NCBI GenBank assembly: GCA_964589625.1
Contig: CAZPSH010000002.1
Span: forward strand, 1-64,000
Direction of reading: 5' to 3'
DNA from: JBFLVU01 sp964589625
GTDB lineage: Bacteria; Acidobacteriota; UBA4820; DSQY01
DNA length: 64,000 nt
The position numbers and the translations under genes are program-made. Below, one piece after another: positions 35,823-44,078 of this stretch. How positions within the stretch are numbered: the stretch's first letter is position 1; each line of letters opens with the position of its first letter. A model generated the notes under the pieces. The model searched no databases and was not told the origin of the DNA. It saw only the letters and a program-made list of their open reading frames with translations.

Positions 35823-36337
35823 GGGCGACCCTCTACCAGGTCGTCGGCCCAGGCGTCCAGTTCGTCTTGAAGATCGTCGAGGTCGTTCGCGCTGACACCC
35901 AAGTACGCCCGTGCAGGGATCCAGGCGCCCCCCGACTCGGCCCCGCTCCGGGCGCTCCGGACGTGCCCACGGCCCGCCAGCCCCCCGAACTGGTGGATCG
36001 CGGCATAAACGAGACCCGATCCGACGCGCGCCTCCTCCGTGGAGACCACCTCATGCGTCAGGCTGTCGCGGAGGGGACCGTGCAGGCTCAAAATCTTCCC
36101 GCTGGAGCGCCCCGCCTTCCAGGCCGCGTACCCCGGCGACAGGGGCTCCCAAGGGCGGCCGTCCGGATCCGGTCCGCCGTCCTGGATGCGCCGCCGGGTC
36201 TGGCTTTCCACGAGGGCCCCCAGGCGGCCCAGGAGGTCCCGCTGGGAGGGACCTCCGGCCCGCGCCAGGAGGCGCTCCAAGCGGGCCCTCGGGCGATCCC
36301 CACCCTCGATCCGGATCTGCACGGCCGCGCCGGTCAC
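35819..36337 (-). CDS. Phage virion morphogenesis protein (Mu gpG / P2 S type)
   Basis: 172 residues. GPSQRDLLGRLGALVESQTR, then RRIQDGGPDPDGRPWEPLSP, YAAWKAGRSSGKILSLHGPL and RDSL are the family hallmark (W-x-PLSP...K, L-x-x-x-G-x-LRDS). It is needed for head-tail assembly in relatives. It overlaps its neighbours by four bases on each side. Confidence 0.9.
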   Translation of the reverse strand: MTGAAVQIRIEGGDRPRARLERLLARAGGPSQRDLLGRLGALVESQTRRRIQDGGPDPDGRPWEPLSPGYAAWKAGRSSGKILSLHGPLRDSLTHEVVSTEEARVGSGLVYAAIHQFGGLAGRGHVRSARSGAESGGAWIPARAYLGVSANDLDDLQDELDAWADDLVEGRP

Positions 36338-36756
36338 GGCAAGCCTCCGCGTTTGAAGAGCCGAGGACCGGCGCTGAAGGTGGCGATGTGCGCCGCCGGA
36401 GGCTCGACGCCGTCCGGCAGCGGGAGAGCGGCCGTGCGCCGCGAGATGGATTGCAGGAGCTTCACCGCATCTTCATAGCGGACGCGGTGTTCGTCCGTCG
36501 CCCTCGCCGCATCGGCCGCCATGCGATAGATGGCGATGTCGACGCTGAGGCGGACAAGCACGGGCGGCACGGAGGGCAAGGGCAGGGTGTACACAGCGGC
36601 CAGATAGCTGTCGATCTCGTCCGCCGCGTCACCCAGGGCGCCGGACACCACCGCCTCATCGGCCACGCCGTCGCCGTCCCGATCGGCCAGGAGGAGCAAG
36701 CCCTCCGGACCGTTGGGGAGGCGATCCACGATGTCTTGGGCGGTGGCGTAGGGCAC
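36334..36756 (-). CDS. Mu gp36-like protein (DUF1320)
   Basis: 140 residues. MPYATAQDIVDRLPNGPEGL, ADEIDSYLAAVYTLPLPSVP and VDIAIYRMAAD fit the DUF1320 head-completion family. The order major head protein, gp35-like, gp36-like, morphogenesis protein is the standard Mu order. Confidence 0.92.
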   Translation of the reverse strand: MPYATAQDIVDRLPNGPEGLLLLADRDGDGVADEAVVSGALGDAADEIDSYLAAVYTLPLPSVPPVLVRLSVDIAIYRMAADAARATDEHRVRYEDAVKLLQSISRRTAALPLPDGVEPPAAHIATFSAGPRLFKRGGLP

Positions 36757-36759
36757 GGT

Positions 36760-36993
36760 TCACTCCTGGGGGGGCGTGGCCTTATCCGCACCGACGACCA
36801 CCACGGTGAGCATCGGTTCGTCCATGAGGGCTTGGACCTGGCCAGCGCTGAATGCCGCGGCCTCCACCGTGATGGGGCCGGCGGGCCAAGCCCTCCCGGC
36901 GCGGCGGAAGCCGCCGCGCCGGGAGGTGATCTGCAGAAATCCTTTGCCCTGGGATGCGCCGGATTCGGAGGCTTTGGGGGGATTCTTCGTCAT
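36760..36993 (-). CDS. Mu gp35/HI1506-like small structural protein
   Basis: 77 residues. FLQITSRRGGFRRAGRAWPA, then AFSAGQVQALMDEPML is the recognisable core: a basic arginine-rich segment followed by a helical L-x-x-x-P-M-L motif. It lies directly after the major head protein gene. Function unknown; probably virion-associated. Confidence 0.75.
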   Translation of the reverse strand: MTKNPPKASESGASQGKGFLQITSRRGGFRRAGRAWPAGPITVEAAAFSAGQVQALMDEPMLTVVVVGADKATPPQE

Positions 36994-37004
36994 GGTTCAG
37001 ATCC

Positions 37005-37898
37005 TCACGCGAGCCAAGGGCAGACGAGCACGTCGGCGGCGCCCTTTAGGATGTTCGTGGCGCCGTTGGCCGTATTCTCCGCCATCACGAGCTTCTTGGC
37101 CGCGGTCTCCAGCGACGGCGGCACCACGAGGAGGTTGGGCCGGACGGCCAGCGGTTTGCCGTTGTCGCCCTTGAGCGACATCATGGCTGCGCGGGCGGCG
37201 CTGAAGTTGGTTTCGTCCAGCGCGGCTTTGCTGCCGAAGGCGAGCTGCCACAGGCCGTAGCCAACATTGCACCGGGCATCCACCCCGTAGCGGAACTGCT
37301 TGCGGGAGAAGACCGCCTCGTCGGTCTCCTGGTCCATGGCCACGAACTTGTAGTCCTTCCGCTTCTGGAAGATGAAGGGCTTGATGGCCTTCGTCGTGTC
37401 GAGCAGAAACCAGGGCGTGGCCGCCCCGGCCTGGACGTTCGACGCGCTCTGGATGGCGCCGTGTTCGTCGAGGACGGGGTGGTCCGCGTCGAAAAAGTAC
37501 TGCCCGTCGTAGCAGGCGCTGTCGAACCCCGCGGCGAGCAGGGAGAACACGAGTTCGTCGGGGTGTGTCTTCGCGTCCTGGCCGAGCTGGGCCAGGATGG
37601 GGCGGTAGATCCCGATGGCGTCGTCCTCGATGTCGTCCCGGTCCACGCCCACCGTGTTTTCGAAGGAGCGGTTCTTGATCGTGAAGTCGTGGGTGGCCAG
37701 GTTCTGGATGACCCGGTCGCCGAGCCATTCTCGGAAGCGGGTGACGGTGCCCAGCCATGCGTAGGTCTCCTTGGACGTGCTCGAGGGCACGGTCATGGCG
37801 ACCCGGTCGAACTGGCTCTGAGCGGCCTGGAATGCCTCCGTGAAAACGACTTTGAAGCCGGTGAAAAGGGCGGACAGGTTCGTTCGGTTGATGATCAC
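37005..37898 (-). CDS. T: Major head protein (Mu gpT)
   Basis: A 297-residue capsid protein. NLSALFTGFKVVFTEAFQAA, RFREWLGDRVIQNLATHDFT, KNRSFENTVGVDRDDIEDDA and YDGQYFFDADHPVLDEHGAI are diagnostic for the Mu gpT family. It follows the I-type protease/scaffold and a small decoration-like gene. Confidence 0.94.
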   Translation of the reverse strand: MIINRTNLSALFTGFKVVFTEAFQAAQSQFDRVAMTVPSSTSKETYAWLGTVTRFREWLGDRVIQNLATHDFTIKNRSFENTVGVDRDDIEDDAIGIYRPILAQLGQDAKTHPDELVFSLLAAGFDSACYDGQYFFDADHPVLDEHGAIQSASNVQAGAATPWFLLDTTKAIKPFIFQKRKDYKFVAMDQETDEAVFSRKQFRYGVDARCNVGYGLWQLAFGSKAALDETNFSAARAAMMSLKGDNGKPLAVRPNLLVVPPSLETAAKKLVMAENTANGATNILKGAADVLVCPWLA

Positions 37899-37907
37899 GG
37901 CGGCCTC

Positions 37908-38312
37908 CTAGAACTCGACCCAGACACCGGACGCGTCCACGTCCCTGACGGTGCCCGCCATGGACCGGGTGCCCGTGCCGTTGGTCTTGGCGACCGTCTG
38001 GTCGTCCACGATGTAGCAGGTGGCACCCACGTCGGCGAGGGTAATTTCGTCCGCGCCGGCGCTGTTCGCGAAGCGGAACAGGCCCCGGGCGACCCTCACG
38101 AGAACGTCCCCCGCGGCACCGGATGTGTTGTCGGCCTGATCCTCGGCCCGGCCGAGCCCCTTGAGGGTCGCGGCGGTGGCGCCGGGGGTAGCGAAGCCCG
38201 TGGCGGAGAGGGCGACGAGGGCGCCGGCGTAGATCTTCACGGCGGCAGCCACGGGGAACACGAAGGTCTTTCCGTCGCGTTCCGGGGTCGGTCGATCGGC
38301 GGAGAGGGCCAT
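37908..38312 (-). CDS. Small head protein (DUF2190/decoration-like)
   Basis: 134 residues, beta-rich: TFVFPVAAAVKIYAGALVAL, TAATLKGLGRAEDQADN, VARGLFRFANSAGADEITLA, CYIVDDQTVAKTNGTGTRSM. The G-x-VRDVD-x-x-GVWVEF ending is common in capsid cement proteins lying between the I protease and the capsid gene. Confidence 0.8.
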   Translation of the reverse strand: MALSADRPTPERDGKTFVFPVAAAVKIYAGALVALSATGFATPGATAATLKGLGRAEDQADNTSGAAGDVLVRVARGLFRFANSAGADEITLADVGATCYIVDDQTVAKTNGTGTRSMAGTVRDVDASGVWVEF

Positions 38313-38313
38313 G

Positions 38314-39303
38314 TCAGTTCACCTCCACGGACTGCAGGTACTGCTCTTCGGACAGGCCCAGGGCCGCGCAGACCTGCTTCTGCTCGGCATTGAGCGCCTT
38401 CACCGTACCGGCGGCGGGCGGGCGCTTGCCGTCGAGACCGCTTTCGCCCGTGATCGCCGGGGCGGCCGCCACGAAGGCATTGAACCGATTCAGCCCCCCC
38501 TCGGTGCGGCACTGCGCCTTGTGGTACTCCACCGTGGCGGGGGTGATTTTCCCCGCCTTAACGGCGTCGGCCACAGCCGCCTCGATGGCCGCTTCCGCCT
38601 GGGCCGCCTCCCTTTCGGAGAGTGTCCGTTCGGCGTTCGCGGCCCGCGCCTGCATGGCCTCGTAGTCCGCCCGGGGGACGTACTTGTCGAGGCTCGGCGC
38701 CTGTTCCCGGTTGGCCGCCTTCGCGGTGACGAGGTCCCCTTGCAGGGTCCGCACCGCCTGGACGGCGTCGTCCTCCGTCGCCTCGGGCTTCAGGCCCAGG
38801 GCCTCCAACAGCTTCTTCATGGGGACCTCCGTGTGAGCGTGCTTTGCGGGCGCCTGCTCGCGGTTCAGCGCAGGCAGGTGCAGGTTAGGGCAATTTGTCA
38901 ACGCCACGGACGAGAGCGACAGGATTGCCCCCGTGAGTTTGTCATACCAGAAGGTGGGGGAAATGTAGCGGTACTCCTTGCGCGCGATCTGGTCGGCGGC
39001 CCTGGGTGTCCACTCGACACGCCCCCAGATGGCGCCCTGGCGGGCTTGCAGCTCCTTCACCCACCCTGCCGCTGGCGCCTCCAGCCCGGCCGTTGCCCGC
39101 TGGTCCGTGGCGTGTTCCCAGTCCACCACGATGTCTTTTCCGGAGTCCTGCGCGGCCCGCACGATGTCGTCCGGGGCGCTGTTTGTCCACGCCCTCCCGT
39201 CCCGCCCCACGACCGTGCCGGCCGGGATCAACTCGATCCAGGCGGGAACGGAGATTCCGTCCATGTGGATTTCGACGTTCCAGGCGCACGCCGTCGCTCG
39301 CAT
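38314..39303 (-). CDS. I: Mu I-type head protease with scaffold domain
   Basis: About 329 residues. The protease part runs from IELIPAGTVVGRDGRAWTNS through ATDQRATAGLEAPAAGWVKE and YRYISPTFWYDKLTGAILSL. A helical, alanine/glutamate-rich C-terminal half (~170 to the end) is the scaffold, and an internal ATG (MKKLLEALGLKPEATEDDAV) may give a separate scaffold product, as with Mu Z. The start is ATG 39303; an ATG at 39381 would place the palindrome at 39330-39364 inside the gene and has no ribosome site. Confidence 0.88.
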   Translation of the reverse strand: MRATACAWNVEIHMDGISVPAWIELIPAGTVVGRDGRAWTNSAPDDIVRAAQDSGKDIVVDWEHATDQRATAGLEAPAAGWVKELQARQGAIWGRVEWTPRAADQIARKEYRYISPTFWYDKLTGAILSLSSVALTNCPNLHLPALNREQAPAKHAHTEVPMKKLLEALGLKPEATEDDAVQAVRTLQGDLVTAKAANREQAPSLDKYVPRADYEAMQARAANAERTLSEREAAQAEAAIEAAVADAVKAGKITPATVEYHKAQCRTEGGLNRFNAFVAAAPAITGESGLDGKRPPAAGTVKALNAEQKQVCAALGLSEEQYLQSVEVN

Positions 39304-39329
39304 ACTGAGACAGTAGGGCGGCGAGGGAG

Positions 39330-39364
39330 CTCTGTCTATGCTGAAGTCTTCAGCATAGACAGAG
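39330..39364. promoter_or_regulatory. 35-bp perfect palindrome between divergent late operons
   Basis: Two 17-bp arms (ctctgtctatgctgaag and its exact complement) surround one central t. It lies in the ~105 bases between the head-tail operon start (39303, leftward) and the lysis/packaging operon start (39409, rightward), so it is placed to control both. Mor/C-type activators of Mu bind dyad sites, so this is a good candidate operator. Confidence 0.7.
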
Positions 39365-39408
39365 GAAGGGCGGGCGCTCATGTTTAGAAGTAGGAGAAGG
39401 GAGGCCCC

Positions 39409-39873
39409 ATGCCCTGCCGGGACGTGAATGCCCTGACCCCCACCCTGCGGACCCTGTGCCAGGAACACATGGAGGCGTGCCGCCGGGATGGCTTTGACGT
39501 GTTTGTCACCTGGACCCTGCGAACCCCCACAGAACAGGCCGCCCTGTATGCCCAAGGGCGCCGTCCTTTGAGCGAGGTTAACCGGCTCCGCGCGGACGCG
39601 GGATTACCCCCTGTCACACAGCGGCAGAACTCCTTCCCCGTCACCTGGTCGCAGCGCTCCCGCCATTTCCCTGGCCCGGACGGCCTCGGGCGCGCGTACG
39701 ACTTGGCCCTGCGCAACAAGGAGGGCCTCGTGTGGGATCCGAAGGCCGACTCCGACGAGGACCAGATTCCCGATTGGGAGGAGATCGCTCGGCTCGCCGA
39801 GGCCCTGGGGTTGGCCGCCGGAAAACGTTTCGGGGACCCGGCCCACTTTCAGATGCGCGAGAACCCCCGATGA
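39409..39873 (+). CDS. Endolysin, M15-type peptidase
   Basis: 154 residues. VFVTWTLRTPTEQAALYAQG, then SRHFPGPDGLGRAYDLAL (zinc ligands H and D in the S-x-H...G-x-A-x-D pattern) and AHFQ (second histidine) are those of VanY/CwlK-like L,D- or L-Ala-D-Glu peptidases. There is no signal peptide, so release by a holin is expected. It is the first gene of the rightward late operon. Confidence 0.88.
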   Translation: MPCRDVNALTPTLRTLCQEHMEACRRDGFDVFVTWTLRTPTEQAALYAQGRRPLSEVNRLRADAGLPPVTQRQNSFPVTWSQRSRHFPGPDGLGRAYDLALRNKEGLVWDPKADSDEDQIPDWEEIARLAEALGLAAGKRFGDPAHFQMRENPR

Positions 39874-40682
39874 GCCCGAAGGACCTCCTGGCCAGCCGAA
39901 CCTTCTGGGGCGTGGTCGCCGTCCTGTTGGCCCAGGTCCTGAGAATGCACGGCATTGAGGTCGACGGTTTGGATCTCGACGGGCTGACGAGCGACCTGCT
40001 GACGATGGGGGGGGCGGCGCTCGCCGTCTACGGCCGCATTCGCGCCGCCCGCCCCATCGGCTCCGTGGGCGGGGTTCGTGTCGTTTCTAGGCAAGGAGGA
40101 AAACGCATGAGACGGCCATTCCTGTGGATCACCGTACTCCTTTCGAGTCTGTGCCTCGCCCTGATGGTCCCGGCCTCCGCGGAAACGCCCGCGAAGGCTC
40201 CGGCTTTCTCGGTCCAGATCGGCACGGGCCACCTCTGGACGGGCTCCGGCAACTACGCCTACAGCCTCGACTCGACGCAATGGCAAGTGTCCCTGGCTGG
40301 GAGTGTATACCTCACCCCCCGCCACGGGGTCACTGTGGCCATCGCGCGGGACGGGGCGACCCTCGTCGAATGGGCCAGGCGCCACGACTTCGACACATTC
40401 GACGCTCCGGCCTTTTCGTACGAGTACACCCTGGTGGATCTCGCCTACCGCTGCACCGTTAACCCGGGGGAACGGGCCTGCGTCTACACCCTAATCGGCC
40501 CCACCGGCTACTTCCATGGGGAACTGGAGCGGCTCGGGGTGATGGGCGCCGTGGGGCTCGATTATGATTTGACGGCCCGCTGGTTTCTCAACGGCCAGGT
40601 AGCCTTCCGTCACGTCAGTCGGTTCCTGGTTCCCCAGGCCAACGTGGTCGAAACCCGCCTGGCCCTGGGCTACCGCTTCTAG
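39870..40682 (+). CDS. Holin-like membrane protein in frame with a downstream beta-barrel
   Basis: The start overlaps the endolysin stop (ATGA). The N-terminal part (SPKDLLASRTFWGVVAVLLA, LLTMGGAALAVYGRIRAA) has two hydrophobic helices, as in small holins. There is no stop before the barrel gene: the frame reads through GGKRMRRPFLWITVLL into the signal peptide of the next protein and on to 40682, giving 270 residues. Either a true fusion or a holin gene that has lost its stop is possible. A separate internal start is annotated at 40107. Confidence 0.6.
   Translation: MSPKDLLASRTFWGVVAVLLAQVLRMHGIEVDGLDLDGLTSDLLTMGGAALAVYGRIRAARPIGSVGGVRVVSRQGGKRMRRPFLWITVLLSSLCLALMVPASAETPAKAPAFSVQIGTGHLWTGSGNYAYSLDSTQWQVSLAGSVYLTPRHGVTVAIARDGATLVEWARRHDFDTFDAPAFSYEYTLVDLAYRCTVNPGERACVYTLIGPTGYFHGELERLGVMGAVGLDYDLTARWFLNGQVAFRHVSRFLVPQANVVETRLALGYRF
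40107..40682 (+). CDS. Phage-encoded outer-membrane beta-barrel protein (internal start)
   Basis: A 191-residue product. The signal peptide (PFLWITVLLSSLCLALMVPA then SAE) is followed by amphipathic beta-strands (VQIGTGHLWTGSGNYAYSLD, YEYTLVDLAYRCTVN, GLDYDLTARWFLNGQVAFRH) and the terminal RLALGYRF, an outer-membrane barrel ending. The strong site caaggaggaaaacgc before ATG 40107 argues for independent translation. In a lysis cassette it could alter the cell surface after infection; the function is not known. Confidence 0.75.
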   Translation: MRRPFLWITVLLSSLCLALMVPASAETPAKAPAFSVQIGTGHLWTGSGNYAYSLDSTQWQVSLAGSVYLTPRHGVTVAIARDGATLVEWARRHDFDTFDAPAFSYEYTLVDLAYRCTVNPGERACVYTLIGPTGYFHGELERLGVMGAVGLDYDLTARWFLNGQVAFRHVSRFLVPQANVVETRLALGYRF

Positions 40683-40761
40683 GCGGCTCTCCTTTCCGGT
40701 GCGGGCTTCGGCCGCTGTGCCCGCGCGTCGAAAACAGCGGCCCCTTATTCAGGGGCGTCTC

Positions 40762-41355
40762 ATGCAGAGGGTGGAGCGCTGGCAAGACATCCGGCCCGGG
40801 GACATCGGGTTTCTGCGGGGCGATGGGTTCCTCTCCGACAGCATTGCCCACCTGACCGCCCGGAGGGATCTCATGGGGCTCCAGACCCCCAGCCACTCGC
40901 TCCTCGTGCTGTCCAGAACGCAGGTCATCGAGGCGCTCGAAAAAACAAAGGTCCGCCCCATCGAGGTGTATCGCACCCGGTTCGATGCCGGTGACCTGGT
41001 GGTCTTTGCTCCCGACGTCCCCAAGGAGATCCGCAGGGAGGCCCTCCATTACATTTGGACCCGGTACAACCACGCCGCGTACGGCTGGGGCCAGATTCTC
41101 GCCTTCCTGCCCGTTCTCTTCTGGCGACGGTTGAGGGGCCGGGACCCGGTGAACCTGCTCCCTCTCGGGGTCATCTGCTCGGAACTGGTGTTGCTCTACT
41201 TGCGGCGATGTTTCGACCGGCTCCTCGCGGCGGGACACTCCACTCGTGCCGACCGCCTGGCTTGGGTCTATCGCCTGTCGCGCAATACCACGGACCCCGC
41301 CCTGCAACTAAGCTGCTGTCTCCGGGACGGACTCCCGGAGAGCCTCGCCGGATAG
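40762..41355 (+). CDS. Permuted NlpC/P60-like (YiiX-type) cysteine peptidase
   Basis: 197 residues. DIRPGDIGFLRGDGFLSDSI, PSHSLLVLSRTQVIEAL, YGWGQILAFLPVLF and VICSELVLLYLRR follow the permuted papain-like order (His before Cys) of YiiX/YaeF proteins. It may cut peptidoglycan peptide stems or an acyl bond. A hydrophobic helix around 118-130 is present. It is the second possible wall-degrading gene of the lysis cassette. The ATG at 40762 is preferred; a longer frame begins at 40699 in apparent non-coding sequence. Confidence 0.72.
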   Translation: MQRVERWQDIRPGDIGFLRGDGFLSDSIAHLTARRDLMGLQTPSHSLLVLSRTQVIEALEKTKVRPIEVYRTRFDAGDLVVFAPDVPKEIRREALHYIWTRYNHAAYGWGQILAFLPVLFWRRLRGRDPVNLLPLGVICSELVLLYLRRCFDRLLAAGHSTRADRLAWVYRLSRNTTDPALQLSCCLRDGLPESLAG

Positions 41356-41368
41356 AAAGGGCGCCGTC

Positions 41369-41710
41369 TTGCCCGACCCCCAGGGATACGTCCTCAACGT
41401 GGATTGGACAGCCGTCAAGGTCATGGCCGGCATCCTCGCAGGGTGGACCGGCCTTTTTCTTGCCGCGATCAAGTGGCTCTCGCTCCGGGAGATGCACCGC
41501 GTCGACGAGGCCCTGCGGGAGAACAGCAAAGACCACGCGGACAACGAGGTGGCCCACGCGAATCTGGAGCGGCAGATCCTCCGGCTGGAAGGGCAGTTGC
41601 CGAACGAGTACGTGCGGCGGGAGGACTGGATCCGCTTCAGTGCCTCTATCGATGCCAAGCTCGACCGGCTCAACGAAAAGTTTGACGCGCACCTCAATCG
41701 CAAGGAGTGA
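41369..41710 (+). CDS. Membrane-anchored coiled-coil protein (DUF2730/Mu gp25-like)
   Basis: 113 residues from a TTG start with aaaggg upstream. A single membrane helix (VKVMAGILAGWTGLFLAAI) is followed by a charged coiled coil (REMHRVDEALRENSKDHADN, ERQILRLEGQLP). The layout matches Mu gp25 between the lysis and terminase genes; a spanin-like role is possible but there is no lipoprotein partner. Confidence 0.65.
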   Translation: MPDPQGYVLNVDWTAVKVMAGILAGWTGLFLAAIKWLSLREMHRVDEALRENSKDHADNEVAHANLERQILRLEGQLPNEYVRREDWIRFSASIDAKLDRLNEKFDAHLNRKE

Positions 41711-41720
41711 AGGGGGACCC

Positions 41721-42032
41721 ATGCCCGAGATCGATCTGGAGAAAGCACAGCGTGAGGAGATCCGGTGGCGGCTCCTGCGCGCCCTGGACGCGGGCCGCCC
41801 TCTGCCGGTGCTGGAATCGCTCCTGCTGCGCATCTGTCAGGACGTGGACCTGCCCGCCACCCCAAGTCAGGTCCGGAGGGAACTTGCGTACCTCGAGATC
41901 CGGGGTCTGGTGAGGATCCACGGCAAGGACGGCCCGACTTGGCGCGCCGAGCTGACCCGCGACGGCGTGGACGTGGTGGAATACGCCGTCGCATGTGAAT
42001 CCGGCATCGCGCGCCCGCCCAGGGACTGGTGA
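41721..42032 (+). CDS. Mu gp26-like winged-helix protein
   Basis: 103 residues. QREEIRWRLLRALDAGRPLP, VLESLLLRICQDVDLPATPS, QVRRELAYLEIRGLVRI, then WRAELTRDGVDVVEY forms a winged-helix fold. It is usually found just before the gp27-like small terminase in Mu-like phages. Ribosome site agggggacc. Confidence 0.7.
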   Translation: MPEIDLEKAQREEIRWRLLRALDAGRPLPVLESLLLRICQDVDLPATPSQVRRELAYLEIRGLVRIHGKDGPTWRAELTRDGVDVVEYAVACESGIARPPRDW

Positions 42033-42036
42033 GGCC

Positions 42037-42576
42037 ATGCCCCAGCGGCCCGCCGTGACCCAGCTCCCGGAGGAGGTGCGTCGCGCTCTGGAAGCCCGCC
42101 TGGTCCAGGGCGGCTTCGCGGGCTACACGGCCCTCGCCGAATGGCTGACGGAGCAGGGCTACGAGATTTCCAAGAGCTCCCTGCACCGCTACGGACAGAC
42201 CCTGGAACGGAAGATCTCCGCCATCAAGGCGTCCACCCAGGCCGCCCAGCTCATTGCGGAAGCGGCGCCCGACGAAGAAGACGCCCGGTCGGCGGCCGTC
42301 ATCAGCCTCGTGCAGACGGACCTCTTCGAAGCGCTGCTGGCCCTTCAGGAGGCTGGCGATGCCGAACCCGCGGAACGCGTCAAGCTGCTATCCTCGGCCG
42401 CGCGCTCCATCGCCGACGTCGGCCGCGCCAGCGTCAGCCAAAAGCGGTTCGCCTCTGAAGTAAAGGCCCGCGCGATTCAAGCGGCCGAGGACGTGGTGGC
42501 CACGGTCAGAAAGGGCGGGCTGTCGGACGCCGCCGCCGACGCCATTCGGCGGCAGATCCTCGGCATCGCCCCATGA
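42037..42576 (+). CDS. Small terminase subunit (Mu gp27, DUF3486)
   Basis: 179 residues. LPEEVRRALEARLVQGGFAG, YTALAEWLTEQGYEISKSSL, HRYGQTLERKISAIKA are the DUF3486 core with its DNA-binding helices. It recognises phage ends for packaging. It overlaps the large terminase start by four bases. Confidence 0.9.
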   Translation: MPQRPAVTQLPEEVRRALEARLVQGGFAGYTALAEWLTEQGYEISKSSLHRYGQTLERKISAIKASTQAAQLIAEAAPDEEDARSAAVISLVQTDLFEALLALQEAGDAEPAERVKLLSSAARSIADVGRASVSQKRFASEVKARAIQAAEDVVATVRKGGLSDAAADAIRRQILGIAP

Positions 42577-44078
42577 CCGTTCCCTTCGCCCTCCTCCCGT
42601 ACCAGCGCGCGTGGTGTCAGGATCCCTCGCCGGTGAAGGTGATCGAGAAGAGCCGCCGCGTCGGGATCTCCTGGTGCGAGGCCGCGGACTGCGCCCTTCT
42701 CGCTGCCGCCTCGAGGGGGATGGACTCCTGGTACGTTGGCTACAACCGGGAAATGGCCCAGGAGTTCATACGAGACAGCGCCGACTGGTCCCGTCACTAT
42801 CAACTCGCCGCCTCCGCGCTGGAGGAGCTGGTCATCGAGGACGAGGGCCGGGACATTCAGGCCTTCCGCATTCAATACCCTTCGGGATTTCGCGTGACGG
42901 CGCTGTCCAGCCGCCCCTCCAACCTGCGCGGCAAGCAGGGCCGGATCGTCCTGGACGAGGCCGCGTTTCACGACAGCCTGGCGGAGCTCCTCAAGGCGGC
43001 ATTGGCTATGCTTATGTGGGGCGGCCAGGTGCATGTCATCTCCACCCACAACGGGGTGGACAACCCCTTTAACAGCCTCGTCACGGACGTTCGAGCGGGG
43101 AGGAAGCCGTACAGCCTACACCGCGTCACTCTGGATGACGCCCTGTCGGCCGGCCTCTACAAGCGGATCTGCCTCGTCCAGGGCGCGCCCTGGAGTTCGG
43201 ATGCCGAGGCCGCGTGGCGGGATGAGCTGATCGAGTTCTACGGGGACGACGCCCAGGAAGAGCTGTTCTGCGTCCCTCGTCACAGCGAGGGCTCGTGGCT
43301 GCCCGGCCACCTGATCGAAGCGAGGATGCAGGAACTGCCGGTGTTGCGGTGGTCCGCCCCGGAAAACTTCCTCGCGGTCTCCGAAGCGGAGAGGCAGGCG
43401 GTCGTGGACGATTGGCTCCAGGGCGACGTCGCCCCCCTGCTGGCGGCGCTTGACCCCAAGAGCACAAGCGGCTTCGGGTGGGACTTCGGGCGGACCGGCG
43501 ACCTGTCGGTCTTCGCCCCCTGGCAGATGCAGCAGGACATGACCCGACGATTCCCGTTCCTCGTCGAGCTCCGCAACATGCCCTTCCGCCAGCAGGAGCG
43601 GGCCCTTTTCTACATGGCGGACCGCCTGCCCCAGTTTGGGGCGGGCGCGGTGGATGCCCGAGGGAACGGGCAGTACATCGCCGAGGTGGCCGCCCTCCGG
43701 TACGGCGCGAGAATCCACGAGGTGTGGCTCTCCCCCTCCTGGTATGCGGAGAACACGGCGCCCTTCAAGGCGGCGTTCGAGGACGGCACCATCATCGTTC
43801 CTCGTGATGCCGACGTCCATAAGGACTTGCGCGCGTTCAAGGTCGTCAACGGCGTGCCCCGCCTGCCGGACGCCCGGCAGGCCGACGAGCGCGGGCTCAA
43901 GCGGCATGGCGACGCGGGTATGGCCCTGCTTCTCGGGTACTGGGCCTCCCGTCAAGACGGCCCGGAGCTGTTCGGGTACGAGCCCGTAACGGTGCGGCGG
44001 GGGGAGGATAGGGACCGCGCCGAGCGCTCGGTGCGCGTGACGGCCGGATTCAAGGCCCATGGAGGACTCTTCGGATGA
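42573..44078 (+). CDS. Large terminase subunit (Mu gp28)
   Basis: A 501-residue packaging ATPase/nuclease. The adenine-binding start LLPYQRAWCQDPSPVKVIEK, the Walker A-like EKSRRVGISW, the Walker B region GRIVLDEAAFHD and the C-terminal nuclease aspartates (e.g. GWDFGRTGDLSVFAPW, VDARGNGQYIAEVAAL) are visible. In Mu-like phages it packages headful DNA cut from transposed copies. It overlaps the portal gene. Confidence 0.93.
   Translation: MTVPFALLPYQRAWCQDPSPVKVIEKSRRVGISWCEAADCALLAAASRGMDSWYVGYNREMAQEFIRDSADWSRHYQLAASALEELVIEDEGRDIQAFRIQYPSGFRVTALSSRPSNLRGKQGRIVLDEAAFHDSLAELLKAALAMLMWGGQVHVISTHNGVDNPFNSLVTDVRAGRKPYSLHRVTLDDALSAGLYKRICLVQGAPWSSDAEAAWRDELIEFYGDDAQEELFCVPRHSEGSWLPGHLIEARMQELPVLRWSAPENFLAVSEAERQAVVDDWLQGDVAPLLAALDPKSTSGFGWDFGRTGDLSVFAPWQMQQDMTRRFPFLVELRNMPFRQQERALFYMADRLPQFGAGAVDARGNGQYIAEVAALRYGARIHEVWLSPSWYAENTAPFKAAFEDGTIIVPRDADVHKDLRAFKVVNGVPRLPDARQADERGLKRHGDAGMALLLGYWASRQDGPELFGYEPVTVRRGEDRDRAERSVRVTAGFKAHGGLFG

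Noticed and set aside
38314..39381. Upstream ATG (39381) for the I-type protease gene
   Set aside because: It would put the 35-bp palindrome inside the coding region, has no ribosome site, and its first 26 residues do not resemble the family start.
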